This document shows positions 44,336 through 53,782 of a stretch of DNA of 64,000 nt, piece after piece. Within the stretch, counting starts at the first letter, position 1; each line of letters starts with the position of its first letter. Made by a program: the position numbers and the translations under genes. The notes under the pieces were generated by a model that made no database searches, was not told the DNA's origin, and saw only the letters and a program-made list of their open reading frames with translations. The DNA lies in the NCBI RefSeq assembly GCF_900291015.1, contig NZ_OLKL01000048.1, positions 39,410 to 103,409 on the forward strand. The letters run 5' to 3'. The DNA is from Pseudomonas persica (GTDB lineage Bacteria; Pseudomonadota; Gammaproteobacteria; Pseudomonadales; Pseudomonadaceae).

Positions 44336-45637
44336 TTATTGCAAAGTGTGTTGCTCGACAAACACTTGCGGCTCCATGCCTTCGCGGCTGACTAGGCGAT
44401 TCAGTTCGACCATGGGCAGTCGCACGCTCAGCAGGCTGCGCCCTTCTTCATCATGCTCTTCACTCTGCACGGCACCCAAGGCAAAGAATTGCGCGCGCAA
44501 GCGGGCAAAACGCTGCTCCAGACACAGGGTACCGACAAACAGATCATCCCCCAGCAACTCGGCAATCGCCTGGCCGACCAGCTCCAGGCCACGCCCATCG
44601 CGTGCCGACACCCAGACCCGTTCCGGCTTGCCATCGGCATTGCGCTGGATCTGCGGCTCGACATCTTCGAGCAGGTCGAGTTTGTTATACACCTCGAGGA
44701 TCGGCAACCCTTCGGCACCAATCTCGCCCAACACCGCCAGCACCTGCTCGATCTGCTCCATACGCTCTGGCTCATGGGCATCGATCACATGCAGCAACAA
44801 GTCGGAGTTGCTCGACTCTTCGAGCGTAGCCCGAAATGCCTCGACCAGCTTGTGCGGCAGGTGGCGAATGAAGCCCACGGTGTCGGCCAGCACGATCGGC
44901 CCCAGGTCGTTCAGTTCGAGCCGGCGCAGGGTCGGGTCGAGGGTGGCGAACAACTGATCCGCGGCATATACCTCGGATTCGGTCAGGGCGTTGAACAGCG
45001 TGGACTTGCCGGCGTTGGTATAACCCACCAGCGACACCGACGGGATATCCGCGCGTTTGCGCCCACGGCGCGCCTGCTCGCGCTGGCTGCGCACCTTCTC
45101 CAGACGTGACTTGATCTGGCGAATGCGCACCCGCAACAGGCGGCGGTCGGTTTCCAGCTGGGTTTCACCCGGGCCGCGCAGGCCGATACCACCCTTCTGT
45201 CGCTCAAGGTGGGTCCAGCCGCGCACCAGCCGCGTGCTCATGTGCTCGAGCTGGGCCAGTTCGACCTGCAGCTTGCCTTCATGGGTACGCGCCCGTTGGG
45301 CGAAGATATCGAGGATCAGCCCGGTACGGTCGAGCACACGACATTCGAACACGCGTTCGAGGTTGCGCTCCTGACTGGGCGTGAGGGTGTGATTGAAAAT
45401 CACCAGATCTACCTGTTCGGCATGGACCAGGTCGTGCAACTCTTCGACCTTGCCACTGCCAATCAGGTATTTGGCGGAAGGCTGATGCCTTGTCACCGTG
45501 ACCAGCGAGACGATGTCGGCACCGGCCGACAATGCCAACTCCTGGAACTCCTGCGGGTCTTCGCGCGCCTCAGGGTTCTGACCTTCCAAGTGAACGAGCA
45601 ACGCCCGCTCACCACCACCGTGGCGCTCAAAGAACAA
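44336..45637 (-). CDS. hflX: Ribosome-dissociating GTPase HflX
   Basis: 433 residues. N-terminal HflX domain with the GGGERALLVHL start, a glycine-rich linker GGIGLRGPGETQLETDRR, G1 GYTNAGKSTLFNAL, G3 DTVGFIRHLPH and G4 NKLD. It rescues stalled ribosomes under heat or antibiotic stress. Downstream of hfq by 12 bp. Confidence 0.97.
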   Translation of the reverse strand: MFFERHGGGERALLVHLEGQNPEAREDPQEFQELALSAGADIVSLVTVTRHQPSAKYLIGSGKVEELHDLVHAEQVDLVIFNHTLTPSQERNLERVFECRVLDRTGLILDIFAQRARTHEGKLQVELAQLEHMSTRLVRGWTHLERQKGGIGLRGPGETQLETDRRLLRVRIRQIKSRLEKVRSQREQARRGRKRADIPSVSLVGYTNAGKSTLFNALTESEVYAADQLFATLDPTLRRLELNDLGPIVLADTVGFIRHLPHKLVEAFRATLEESSNSDLLLHVIDAHEPERMEQIEQVLAVLGEIGAEGLPILEVYNKLDLLEDVEPQIQRNADGKPERVWVSARDGRGLELVGQAIAELLGDDLFVGTLCLEQRFARLRAQFFALGAVQSEEHDEEGRSLLSVRLPMVELNRLVSREGMEPQVFVEQHTLQ

Positions 45638-45649
45638 TGCAGGCTCCTA

Positions 45650-45910
45650 TCAGGCGTTGCCTGGCTCGCTGTCGCCGTGCTCGGCATCGGACGGGCTTGG
45701 CAGGCGAACCGGACGGGCAGGAACCACGGTCGAAATGGCGTGCTTGTAGACCATCTGGCTGACGGTGTTCTTCAGCAGTACCACGAACTGGTCGAAGGAC
45801 TCGATCGACCCCTGCAGCTTGATGCCGTTGACCAGGTAAATGGATACCGGGACCTTTTCTTTTCTCAAGGTGTTCAAGTAAGGGTCTTGTAGCGAATGCC
45901 CTTTTGACAT
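45650..45910 (-). CDS. hfq: RNA chaperone Hfq
   Basis: 86 residues. MSKGHSLQDPYLNTLRKEKV (Sm1 motif), VSQMVYKHAISTVVP (Sm2, with the YKHA segment of the proximal U-binding site) and a short Pseudomonas-type acidic tail. A hexameric mediator of sRNA-mRNA pairing, and in Pseudomonas also of Crc-dependent catabolite repression. Start at 45910, three codons inside a longer frame. Confidence 0.98.
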   Translation of the reverse strand: MSKGHSLQDPYLNTLRKEKVPVSIYLVNGIKLQGSIESFDQFVVLLKNTVSQMVYKHAISTVVPARPVRLPSPSDAEHGDSEPGNA

Positions 45911-46004
45911 ATGCCGCACTCCTGTAAGGATAAATAATAGAAAATCAAGAAAATCGATAAATTAGGCCGCCCCTTCGCAAGAATAGACGGCAATCAGCAG
46001 GGAC

Positions 46005-46976
46005 TCAGCTCAATATGGAGATGGCCCCAAGGTATTTCAAGGTGCGGGACAGATTGTCGCAGGCCAGGCTGTCGAGCCAGTGTACTTCAGGCCAGCCACG
46101 CAACCAGGTGAACTGCCGTTTGGCCAGCTGCCTGGTGGCAATGATACCGCGCTCACGCATCTCATTCTCATTCAGCCTGCCGTCCAGGTAGTCCCAGACC
46201 TGCCGATACCCCACTGCCCGTATAGACGGCAGCCCGGCGTGCAAGTCACTTCTGGCTCGCAGCGATCGGACCTCGTCGACGAAGCCCTGTTCCAGCATCT
46301 GTGAAAATCGTAACGCAATTCGCTGATGCAAAATGTGACGATCTGTAGGAGCAATCGCCAAACTCGCGACAGTATAGGGCAAATGTCCGCCAGCGCCTGC
46401 GTCTGCGCCGCGACTTTCCGCGAATTGACGTTGCCGATGTGCTGTCATGCTCTCGCCACTCACCCGGTACACTTCCAGTGCCCGGATCAGTCGCTGCGGG
46501 TCGTTGGGGTGGATACGTGCCGCCGACTCGGGGTCAACCTCGGCCAACTGGCGGTGCAACTCGGCCAGGCCCAGCGCTTCGGCCTGGGCCTCCAGTTCGG
46601 CACGCACCGCGGCATCGGCCGCCGGCATGTCGGCCAGGCCATCGATCAACGCCTTGTAGTAGAGCATGGTGCCGCCTACCAGCAGCGGGATCTTGCCGCG
46701 CGCGGTGATCTCGGCCATGGCCTCCAGGGCATCGGCACGGAACTGCGCAGCCGAATAGCTTTCGGCCGGGTCGCGAATATCGATCAACCGGTGCGGGTGG
46801 GCAGCGAGGATTTCTTTTGACGGTTTGGCCGAACCAATGTCCATGCCGCGGTAGACCAGCGCCGAGTCGACGCTGATCAGCTCGCACGGCAAAACCTTGG
46901 TCAGTTCGATGGCCAGGTCGGTTTTACCGGCCGCCGTCGGGCCCATCAGGAATATTGCAGGGGGCTTGCCGCTCAT
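46005..46976 (-). CDS. miaA: tRNA dimethylallyltransferase MiaA
   Basis: 323 residues. P-loop GPTAAGKTDLAIEL, then ISVDSALVYRGMDIGSAKP and the LVGGTMLYYKALIDGLADMP segment. It adds a dimethylallyl group to A37 of UNN-reading tRNAs. The start lies next to the mutL stop, within the conserved amiB-mutL-miaA-hfq-hflX cluster. Confidence 0.97.
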   Translation of the reverse strand: MSGKPPAIFLMGPTAAGKTDLAIELTKVLPCELISVDSALVYRGMDIGSAKPSKEILAAHPHRLIDIRDPAESYSAAQFRADALEAMAEITARGKIPLLVGGTMLYYKALIDGLADMPAADAAVRAELEAQAEALGLAELHRQLAEVDPESAARIHPNDPQRLIRALEVYRVSGESMTAHRQRQFAESRGADAGAGGHLPYTVASLAIAPTDRHILHQRIALRFSQMLEQGFVDEVRSLRARSDLHAGLPSIRAVGYRQVWDYLDGRLNENEMRERGIIATRQLAKRQFTWLRGWPEVHWLDSLACDNLSRTLKYLGAISILS

Positions 46977-46977
46977 T

Positions 46978-48876
46978 TCATCGACCGCGCAGGAAGAGTT
47001 TGTCCAGATCGTCCAGGCCCATCTGGGTCCAGGTGGGGCGACCATGGTTGCACTGACCGCTGCGCTCGGTGTTCTCCATGTCACGCAGCAGGGCGTTCAT
47101 CTCGGGGATCGCCAAGCGCCGGTTGGCGCGCACGGCGCCGTGGCAGGCCATGGTGCCGAGCAACTCGTTGAGGTGCGCCTGGATACGGTCGCTGGTACCG
47201 TATTCCATCAGGTCGGCGAGCACATCCTGCACCAGGCGGTTGGCCTCGGCCTGCTTGAGCAAGGCAGGGATCTGGCGGATCGCCAGGGTCTCGGGGCCCA
47301 GGCGCTGCAGTTCGAAGCCCAGCCGCTGGAACCACTGCGCGTGCTCTTCGGCGCAGTCTGCTTCACGCTGGCTCAAGGCCAGGGTCTCGGGCACCAGCAG
47401 CGGCTGGCCGCTGAGGCCTTCGCTGGCCATGGCCACCTTCAAGCGCTCGTACATGATGCGCTCGTGAGCGGCGTGCATGTCTACCAACACCAGGCCGATA
47501 GCGTTCTCGGCCAGGATGTAGATACCCTTGAGCTGCGCCAGCGCGTAGCCCAGCGGGGGGATGTCACCCTGGCTTTCGGGCAACGCTGTCGTCGGCGCCG
47601 CACCTTCATCCAGCGGCTTGTAAAACTCGCGATACACCGCTTGCGCCTCGGCAGCCGGCAGCGCCTGCGAGGGACGCGGGGTGTACTGGTATTGGTAACC
47701 CGCGCCACTGCCGCCATTGGAAAACGACTGTTGCGGGGCACGCGGCTGCTCAAGCACCGGCGAGGCCAGGCGCATCTCGCCCTGGGGGCCGAACTCGCCG
47801 GCCTGCTGGCCCGTGGCGCGGACCATCTCGGGCACTGCGGCAGGCGCAGCCACCTGGTCTTCCGGGCGCACATCGGCCAAGGCGCGATGCAAGGTGCCAT
47901 ACAGGAAATCGTGCACCGAGCGCCCCTCACGGAAACGCACTTCGTGCTTAGTAGGGTGCACGTTGACGTCGACGCCGTTGGGCTCCAGCTCCAGGAACAG
48001 CACGAAGGTCGGGTGCCGGCCATTGAACAGCACGTCGCGGTAGGCCTGGCGCACGGCGTGGGCGACCAGCTTGTCGCGCACCGCACGGCCGTTGACGAAG
48101 AAGTACTGCAGGTCTGCCTGGCTGCGCGAGAAGGTAGGCAGGCCGACCCAGCCCCACAGGCGCAGGCCGTTGCGCTCCACGTCGATCGGCAGCGCCTGCT
48201 CCATGAAGCCCGGGCCACAGATGGCGCCCACTCGCCGCGCACGGGCAGTTTCATCGTGGGCCTCGTGCAGGCTGAGGATGCTCTTGCCGTTGTGGCGCAG
48301 GTGGAAGCCGACATCGAAGCGCGCCAGCGCCAGGCGCCGGATCACTTCCTGCAGGTGATCGAATTCGGTTTTCTCGGCCTTGAGGAACTTGCGCCGGGCC
48401 GGGGTGTTGAAGAACAGATCGCGCACTTCCACCGAAGTACCCACCGGGTGCGCCGCCGGCTGTACCCGCGGGGTCATGTCGCGGCCTTCGGTTTCCACCT
48501 GCCAGGCCTCGCTTGCGCTGGCGGTACGCGAGGTCAGGGTCAGGCGTGCCACCGAGCTGATCGAGGCCAGGGCCTCACCCCGGAAGCCCAGGCTCAATAC
48601 CCCTTCGAGGTCTTCCAGCTCGCGGATCTTGCTGGTGGCGTGACGGGCCAGGGCCAGCGGCAGGTCGTCGGCGGAAATGCCGCTGCCATCGTCACGCACC
48701 CGCAGCAGCTTGACGCCGCCCTGCTCCACTTCCACGTCGATACGCCGGGCGCCGGAGTCCAGGCTGTTCTCCAGCAACTCCTTGGCGACAGAGGCCGGCC
48801 GCTCGACAACCTCGCCGGCGGCAATCTGGTTGGCCAGCCGCGGGCTGAGCAACTGGATGCGCGAACCACCACTCAT
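46978..48876 (-). CDS. mutL: DNA mismatch repair protein MutL
   Basis: 632 residues. N-terminal GHKL ATPase: NQIAAGEVVERPASVAKELLENSLD, RDDGSGISADDL, GFRGEALASI. The central linker is Pro/Gln-rich. The C-terminal dimerisation/endonuclease domain has VDMHAAHERIMYERLK and a DMENTERSGQCNHGRPTW end with the CxHGRP motif of metal-binding MutL endonucleases; pseudomonads lack MutH. Overlaps amiB by 4 bp. Confidence 0.97.
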   Translation of the reverse strand: MSGGSRIQLLSPRLANQIAAGEVVERPASVAKELLENSLDSGARRIDVEVEQGGVKLLRVRDDGSGISADDLPLALARHATSKIRELEDLEGVLSLGFRGEALASISSVARLTLTSRTASASEAWQVETEGRDMTPRVQPAAHPVGTSVEVRDLFFNTPARRKFLKAEKTEFDHLQEVIRRLALARFDVGFHLRHNGKSILSLHEAHDETARARRVGAICGPGFMEQALPIDVERNGLRLWGWVGLPTFSRSQADLQYFFVNGRAVRDKLVAHAVRQAYRDVLFNGRHPTFVLFLELEPNGVDVNVHPTKHEVRFREGRSVHDFLYGTLHRALADVRPEDQVAAPAAVPEMVRATGQQAGEFGPQGEMRLASPVLEQPRAPQQSFSNGGSGAGYQYQYTPRPSQALPAAEAQAVYREFYKPLDEGAAPTTALPESQGDIPPLGYALAQLKGIYILAENAIGLVLVDMHAAHERIMYERLKVAMASEGLSGQPLLVPETLALSQREADCAEEHAQWFQRLGFELQRLGPETLAIRQIPALLKQAEANRLVQDVLADLMEYGTSDRIQAHLNELLGTMACHGAVRANRRLAIPEMNALLRDMENTERSGQCNHGRPTWTQMGLDDLDKLFLRGR

Positions 48877-50303
48877 TGCGAGGCCAATGTGGTAGCAGGG
48901 ATATCGAGGCGCTGGCCGACCTTCAGCTCATCGGTCTTGAGGCTGTTGGTGCTGCGCAGGCTGGTCACGCTGACCTGATAGCGCACAGCGAGCATCGCCA
49001 GGGTCTCGCCAGGGCGTACCGTGTGCTCACGCGGGCCAGCGGCGATCTTGCCGGTGTCGCGCAGCCAGGCGATGTAGGTGCCAGGCGGCGGGTTCTGCTG
49101 GAAGTACTGGCGCACACCGGTGTGGATAGAACGTGCCAAGGCCTGCTGATGGCTGGCGGTGGCCAGCTTGGCGGCTTCGTTGTTGTTCGAGATGAACCCG
49201 GTTTCAACGAGGATCGATGGAATATCCGGCGACTTCAGCACCATGAAACCGGCCTGCTCCACCCGTTGTTTGTGCAGCGAGGTAATGCGGCCCATGTTGC
49301 CCAGCACCTTCTGCCCGACATTGAGGCTGGAGCTGAGCGTGGCCGTCATCGACAGGTCGAGCAACACGCCGGCCAGCATGCGGTCCTTGTCGTCGAGGCT
49401 GACGTTACCGGCACCACCGATCAGGTCGGAACGGTTTTCCGTGTCGGCCAGCCAGCGCGCGGTCTCGGAGGTGGCGCCGCGGTCGGACAGCGCGAACACC
49501 GAAGCGCCAAAGGCGGCGCGGGACGGCGCGGCGTCGGCATGGATCGAGATGAACAGGTCGGCGCCCTTCTTGCGGGCGATTTCCGTGCGCTTGCGCAGCG
49601 GGATGAAGTAGTCGCCGGTACGGGTCAGCTCGGCCCGGAAGCCTTTTTCGCTGTTGATCTGGCGCTGCAGTTCCTTGGCGATCTGCAACACGATGTCTTT
49701 TTCGTGCTGGCCACGCGAACCGGACGCACCCGGGTCTTCGCCGCCGTGGCCGGCGTCGATGGCAACCACGATGTCACGCTTGCCGTTGGGTACCGGCGGC
49801 AGCTTGATGGCGGGCTGGGCCGGGGTCACCGGCACTGCCGGAGTGGTTGCAGGCGTTGGTACCGGAGCCGGTGTCGGGGGCGGCGCGCTGGCCGCGATGG
49901 CGTCGGCTTCCTGGTCGTACAGATCGACCACCAGGCGGTTGCCATACTGGGCATTGGGCGCCAGGGTGAAGCTCTTGGGGGTGACCGACTTTTTCAGGTC
50001 GACCACCACGCGCAGGTCGGTCGGGGTGCGCTGGGCCGAACGCACGCTGCTGATCGGCGTATTGGCGGTAGCCACGTTCAGTGGTGCAGCCAAGGTCGCG
50101 CCATTGATGTCGATCACCAGGCGATCAGGTGCACTCAGGGTGAAGACGCTGTGCTGCACGGGGCCAGACAGGTCGAAGACCAGCCGCGTGTTATCGGGCG
50201 CGCGCCACAGGCGCATGCTCTTGACTTGAGTGACGGCCAGAGCGTCAACGGTCACCGTTGTCAGCAGCAGCCCAACGATGGCGACCAGTGCGCGTATGCG
50301 CAT
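48873..50303 (-). CDS. amiB: N-acetylmuramoyl-L-alanine amidase AmiB
   Basis: 476 residues. Signal peptide (MRIRALVAIVGLLLTTVTVDALA), AMIN domain (about 28-125) for septal targeting, Pro/Ala linker, Zn-dependent Amidase_3 domain (about 175-395, DAGHGGEDPGASG with the zinc His, then SIHADAA), and a C-terminal LysM repeat (about 427-472, HTVRPGETLAMLAVRY). It cuts septal peptidoglycan during cell separation. Confidence 0.96.
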   Translation of the reverse strand: MRIRALVAIVGLLLTTVTVDALAVTQVKSMRLWRAPDNTRLVFDLSGPVQHSVFTLSAPDRLVIDINGATLAAPLNVATANTPISSVRSAQRTPTDLRVVVDLKKSVTPKSFTLAPNAQYGNRLVVDLYDQEADAIAASAPPPTPAPVPTPATTPAVPVTPAQPAIKLPPVPNGKRDIVVAIDAGHGGEDPGASGSRGQHEKDIVLQIAKELQRQINSEKGFRAELTRTGDYFIPLRKRTEIARKKGADLFISIHADAAPSRAAFGASVFALSDRGATSETARWLADTENRSDLIGGAGNVSLDDKDRMLAGVLLDLSMTATLSSSLNVGQKVLGNMGRITSLHKQRVEQAGFMVLKSPDIPSILVETGFISNNNEAAKLATASHQQALARSIHTGVRQYFQQNPPPGTYIAWLRDTGKIAAGPREHTVRPGETLAMLAVRYQVSVTSLRSTNSLKTDELKVGQRLDIPATTLASQ

Positions 50304-50314
50304 ACCTACCCCAC

Positions 50315-50788
50315 TTACTGTTTATAGTGTTCGGCCAGTGCCACGCACCAGGCCTCGCCGCGAGCCCCCTGCGGCGAAAGGATCAGCGAGCGTCCGCCCG
50401 CTTGGGGGCGTATGGTAATGGTCAGGTCGGGCTTTGGCAAAACGCCCGCACCCTTTTCTGGCCACTCGAACAGGCACAGCGGGTCGCCCTCGAAATAGTC
50501 ACGAATGCCCATGAACTCCAGCTCTTCCGGATCGACCAGGCGATACAGGTCGAAATGGAACGCCCGCACCTCACCGATTTCGTAAGGCTCGACCACGGTG
50601 AAGGTCGGGCTTTTCACTGCACCAGTATGGCCCAGGCCACGAATCAGGCCACGCGACAGGGTGGTTTTACCCGCGCCCAGGTCACCTTCCAGAAAAATCA
50701 CGCCATGACCGCCGGTCACCTCGGCCAGTCGTGCGCCGAATTTGACCGTGGCCGCTTCATCGGCCAGAAACAGGTTTAAGCCAGACAC
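50315..50788 (-). CDS. tsaE: tRNA threonylcarbamoyladenosine synthesis ATPase TsaE
   Basis: 157 residues. Walker A GDLGAGKTTLSRGL, then SPTFTVVEPYE and FHFDLYRLVDPEELEFMG, the TsaE signatures. It works with TsaB and TsaD to make t6A37 in ANN-reading tRNAs. Overlaps nnrD by 13 bp. Confidence 0.96.
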   Translation of the reverse strand: MSGLNLFLADEAATVKFGARLAEVTGGHGVIFLEGDLGAGKTTLSRGLIRGLGHTGAVKSPTFTVVEPYEIGEVRAFHFDLYRLVDPEELEFMGIRDYFEGDPLCLFEWPEKGAGVLPKPDLTITIRPQAGGRSLILSPQGARGEAWCVALAEHYKQ

Positions 50789-51636
50789 GCAGAATGCTCC
50801 TCCAACAACTCACGAATGACCGGTGCCAGATCGCTGGCGGCCAGGCCTCTACCTTTAACGCCGAGGCGCTCGCCGGCACAGGCGTGCAGCCATACCCCCA
50901 GACCCGCGGCATGCCAGGCATCCAGGCCCTGGGCCAGCAGCGCCGCCAGCACGCCAGTCAGCACATCGCCCAGGCCGGCACCGGCCATGGCCGGGTGGCC
51001 ACGTTCGCACAGCAGCAGTTGCCCGGCCGGGTCGGCTACCAGAGTGCCGGCCCCTTTGAGCACGCAGACGCTGTTGTAACGGCGCGCCAGCTTGCGCGCG
51101 GCGCCCGGGCGGTCAGCCTGCACCGCCTCGGTGGAAACACCCAGCAGCCGCGCCGCCTCCCCCGGGTGCGGGGTCAGGATGCTGCCACTGGGCAGGGCCA
51201 GCGGGGTGCGCGCCAGCAAGTTCAGGGCATCGGCGTCCCACACCTGCGGGCGCTCGGCATTGGCCACCGCCGACAGCAGGCTGCGGCCCCAGGCTGCCTG
51301 GCCCAGACCGGGGCCGACCACCAGCACCGATGCGCGCTCCAGCACGCCCATCAGCTGGTTGGCCGAACTGGCGCCCAGGCACATGACCTCGGGCAGCCGT
51401 GCCAGGCTGGCGGCCACATGCTCGGGCCGGGTCGCCACGCTGACCAGCCCGGCGCCACAGCGCAGGGCGGCTTCGGCACTAAGCAGCACGGCACCACCGG
51501 TACCGAGGTCGCCACCGACCACCAGCACATGGCCGAAGTCGCCTTTATGGGCATGCGCATGCCGCGCCGGCAGGTGCGCGACAGTCACGCTGCTGAGCAG
51601 TTGTGGGGTATGGCTGGGTTGTTTGGTCTGCGGCAT
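50776..51636 (-). CDS. nnrD: ADP-dependent NAD(P)H-hydrate dehydratase
   Basis: About 286 residues of the ribokinase-like YjeF C-terminal domain: GHVLVVGGDLGTGGAVLLSAEAAL, TPHPGEAARLLG and GHPAMAGAGLGDVLTGVLAALLAQG. It repairs hydrated NAD(P)H at the expense of ADP. The N-terminal epimerase half found in many bacterial fusions is absent here. Start at 51636 (MPQTKQPSH) is the likely family start; a further ATG at 51702 is in frame. Confidence 0.9.
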   Translation of the reverse strand: MPQTKQPSHTPQLLSSVTVAHLPARHAHAHKGDFGHVLVVGGDLGTGGAVLLSAEAALRCGAGLVSVATRPEHVAASLARLPEVMCLGASSANQLMGVLERASVLVVGPGLGQAAWGRSLLSAVANAERPQVWDADALNLLARTPLALPSGSILTPHPGEAARLLGVSTEAVQADRPGAARKLARRYNSVCVLKGAGTLVADPAGQLLLCERGHPAMAGAGLGDVLTGVLAALLAQGLDAWHAAGLGVWLHACAGERLGVKGRGLAASDLAPVIRELLEEHSACLA

Positions 51637-51701
51637 GGGGTCAAAGGCTCCAATGTCTGGCAGAATTATACGCACCTGAGCCCGTATTGCCTTGCCCATC
51701 A

Positions 51702-52766
51702 ATGTCCACCTGTACGCCTGACCTCGCCCAACTGGCCCAATCGATCAAGATTTGGGGCCAAGAACTCGGTTTTGCCCACGTCGGCATCGCCGGGGTCGAC
51801 CTTGGCGAACACGAACACCACCTGCAGCGCTGGCTCGAGGCTGGCTATCAGGGCGAGATGGATTACCTGGGCGCCCACGGCAGCAAGCGCGCGCACCCAG
51901 AGCAGTTGATCCCCGGCACGGTGCGCGTGGTATCGCTGCGCATGGACTACCTGCCAGGCGACACGCAGATGGCGCAGCGCCTGGCACAACCGGAAAAGGC
52001 CTACGTGTCACGCTACGCCCTGGGCCGGGATTACCACAAACTGGTGCGCAAACGCGTGCAGTTCCTGGCCGATCGCATTCAGGAAGCCATCGGCCCGTTC
52101 GGTTACCGCGCCTTCGTCGACAGCGCTCCGGTGCTGGAAAAGGCCCTGGCCGAGCAGGCCGGGCTGGGCTGGATCGGCAAGAACACCCTGCTGCTCAACC
52201 GCAAGGCGGGCAGCTACTTCTTCCTCGCCGAGCTGTTCGTCGACCTGCCGCTGCCGGTGGACGCAGCCACCACCAGCGAACATTGCGGGCGTTGCCAGGC
52301 TTGTCTGGACATCTGCCCGACCCAGGCGTTCGTCGGGCCTTATGTGCTGGATGCGCGGCGTTGCATCTCGTACCTGACTATCGAACTGCGCGGGCCGATC
52401 CCTGTCGAGTTGCGTTCGAAGATGGGCAACCGGGTGTTCGGTTGCGATGACTGCCAGATCGTCTGCCCATGGAACCGCTTTGCCAGGCACAGCCAGGAAC
52501 AGGACTTCCAGCCACGGCACGGGCTGGAGAATGCCGAGTTGGCGGAGATGTTCCTGTGGGATGAAAGGACCTTCCTGCGCAAGACCGAAGGCGGGCCGTT
52601 GCGCCGGGCCGGGTATGAGCGCTGGTTGCGCAACCTGGCGGTAGGGTTGGGCAATGCGCCTTCGACGATCCCGGTGATCGAAGCGCTGAAGGCGCGACGC
52701 GAGGATGCGTCAGAGCTGGTGAGGGAGCATGTGGAGTGGGCGCTGAGGCAGCACGGCATTTCGTAG
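51702..52766 (+). CDS. queG: Epoxyqueuosine reductase QueG
   Basis: 354 residues, cobalamin- and iron-sulphur-dependent reduction of epoxyqueuosine to queuosine in tRNA. Two [4Fe-4S] sites: CGRCQACLDICPTQAF and CDDCQIVCPWN. N-terminal GEMDYLGAHGSKRAHPEQL and YHKLVRKRVQ are family signatures. Divergent from nnrD-tsaE, with only 65 bp between starts. Confidence 0.96.
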   Translation: MSTCTPDLAQLAQSIKIWGQELGFAHVGIAGVDLGEHEHHLQRWLEAGYQGEMDYLGAHGSKRAHPEQLIPGTVRVVSLRMDYLPGDTQMAQRLAQPEKAYVSRYALGRDYHKLVRKRVQFLADRIQEAIGPFGYRAFVDSAPVLEKALAEQAGLGWIGKNTLLLNRKAGSYFFLAELFVDLPLPVDAATTSEHCGRCQACLDICPTQAFVGPYVLDARRCISYLTIELRGPIPVELRSKMGNRVFGCDDCQIVCPWNRFARHSQEQDFQPRHGLENAELAEMFLWDERTFLRKTEGGPLRRAGYERWLRNLAVGLGNAPSTIPVIEALKARREDASELVREHVEWALRQHGIS

Positions 52767-52773
52767 CCACAAG

Positions 52774-53065
52774 CCTCTGTGGGAGCGGGTTTACCCGCGA
52801 AGAAGCCACCGCGGTGGATGGCACGGGCTACGCCCGTGTTCGCGAGTGAACCCGCTCTCATAGAACTGCACATAACTCGTTGAATTAGCAGGGCCCCTGT
52901 GGGAGCGGCTTTAGCCGCGAACACCGGCGCAGCCGGTGCCATGCACCGCGTTGGATTCTTCGCGGCTAAAGCCGCTCCCACAGGATGCACGGACCGCTTG
53001 CGAATTCAGTTCTCTATGCGACAGCGCAGCCCAAAGGGCTGGGCCAGCTCCCACAGGGATTGCAT
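52774..53065. repeat. Composite REP array (four to five units) with duplicated module
   Basis: The units in order: CTGTGGGAGCGGGTTTACCC; a diverged inverse unit ending CGCGAGTGAACCCGCTCTCA; then CTGTGGGAGCGGCTTTAGCC, loop ACCGGCGCAGCCGGTGCCAT, and CGCGGCTAAAGCCGCTCCCA; and last GGGCCAGCTCCCACAGGGAT. Bases 52849-52971 are identical to 63878-64000. Fills the 304-bp gap between queG and the TRIC gene. Confidence 0.9.
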
Positions 53066-53070
53066 CAAGG

Positions 53071-53682
53071 CTATTGCTGGTCGTTGTAATGGAACTTGGG
53101 CATTTCCCAGTGGAACCGGATCGCCAGCAACCGCAACAGAAACCCGCCAAACAAGGTCAGCAGCATCGCCTGCTCCGCCGGCACCTTGAAGTACACACAC
53201 CCCAGATAGAACCACGCCGCGGCGAAGGACACGCTGGCGTACAGCTCGCGGCGGAACACCAGGGGAATGTCGTTACAGAAGATATCCCGCAAGATCCCGC
53301 CAAATACCCCGGTGATCACCCCGCTGATCGACGCCACCAGCATGCCCTGCCCCATCTCCAGCGCGGTCATGCAGCCAATCAGGGTAAAGGCCACCAGCCC
53401 CAGGGCATCGAGCACCAGGAACAGCGAGCGCAGGCGGCGCATCATCGGCGCGATGAAAATGGTCAGCAGCGCCGCACAGCTGGTCAGTACCAGATACTCC
53501 GGGTGCTTCACCCAGGTCAGTGGGTAATGCCCGAGCAGCACGTCGCGCACCGAGCCGCCACCCAGGGCGGTGACGCAGGCAATCAGCACCACGCCGAACC
53601 AATCCATGCCGCGGCGGCCGGCAGACAACGCACCGGTCATGGCTTCGGCGGTGATGGCGATGAGGTAGAGCATCAACAACAT
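53071..53682 (-). CDS. Trimeric intracellular cation (TRIC) channel family protein, UPF0126 type
   Basis: 203 residues and about seven membrane helices in two repeats, each with a glycine-rich pore motif: ACVTALGGGSVRDVLLGHYP and GVITGVFGGILRDIFCNDIP. These GGG-RD motifs are typical of prokaryotic TRIC/UPF0126 channels (YadS/YicG), K+- or amino-acid-related. Start at 53682. Confidence 0.88.
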   Translation of the reverse strand: MLLMLYLIAITAEAMTGALSAGRRGMDWFGVVLIACVTALGGGSVRDVLLGHYPLTWVKHPEYLVLTSCAALLTIFIAPMMRRLRSLFLVLDALGLVAFTLIGCMTALEMGQGMLVASISGVITGVFGGILRDIFCNDIPLVFRRELYASVSFAAAWFYLGCVYFKVPAEQAMLLTLFGGFLLRLLAIRFHWEMPKFHYNDQQ

Positions 53683-53750
53683 GGTGCGGGGTCCGTTCGG
53701 GCGTGCGAGAAAGGCGCGCAGTCTAACCAGTTGCCCCTGGCACCAAAAGG

Positions 53751-53777
53751 GGGCGCAGATACAATATCTGCGCCCTT
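53751..53777. terminator. Bidirectional hairpin after orn
   Basis: GGGCGCAGATA-CAA-TATCTGCGCCC with CCCTTTT on the minus-strand 3' side, just past the orn stop at 53783. Confidence 0.7.
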
Positions 53778-53782
53778 TCGGC

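Noticed and set aside
46897..48978. A 693-codon plus-strand frame
   Set aside because: Antisense to mutL, a certain gene; the frame runs through the miaA and amiB ends too.
52774..53065. Multiple inverted repeats considered as an insertion-sequence remnant
   Set aside because: All arms are P. putida REP units; no transposase fragment or target duplication is visible.
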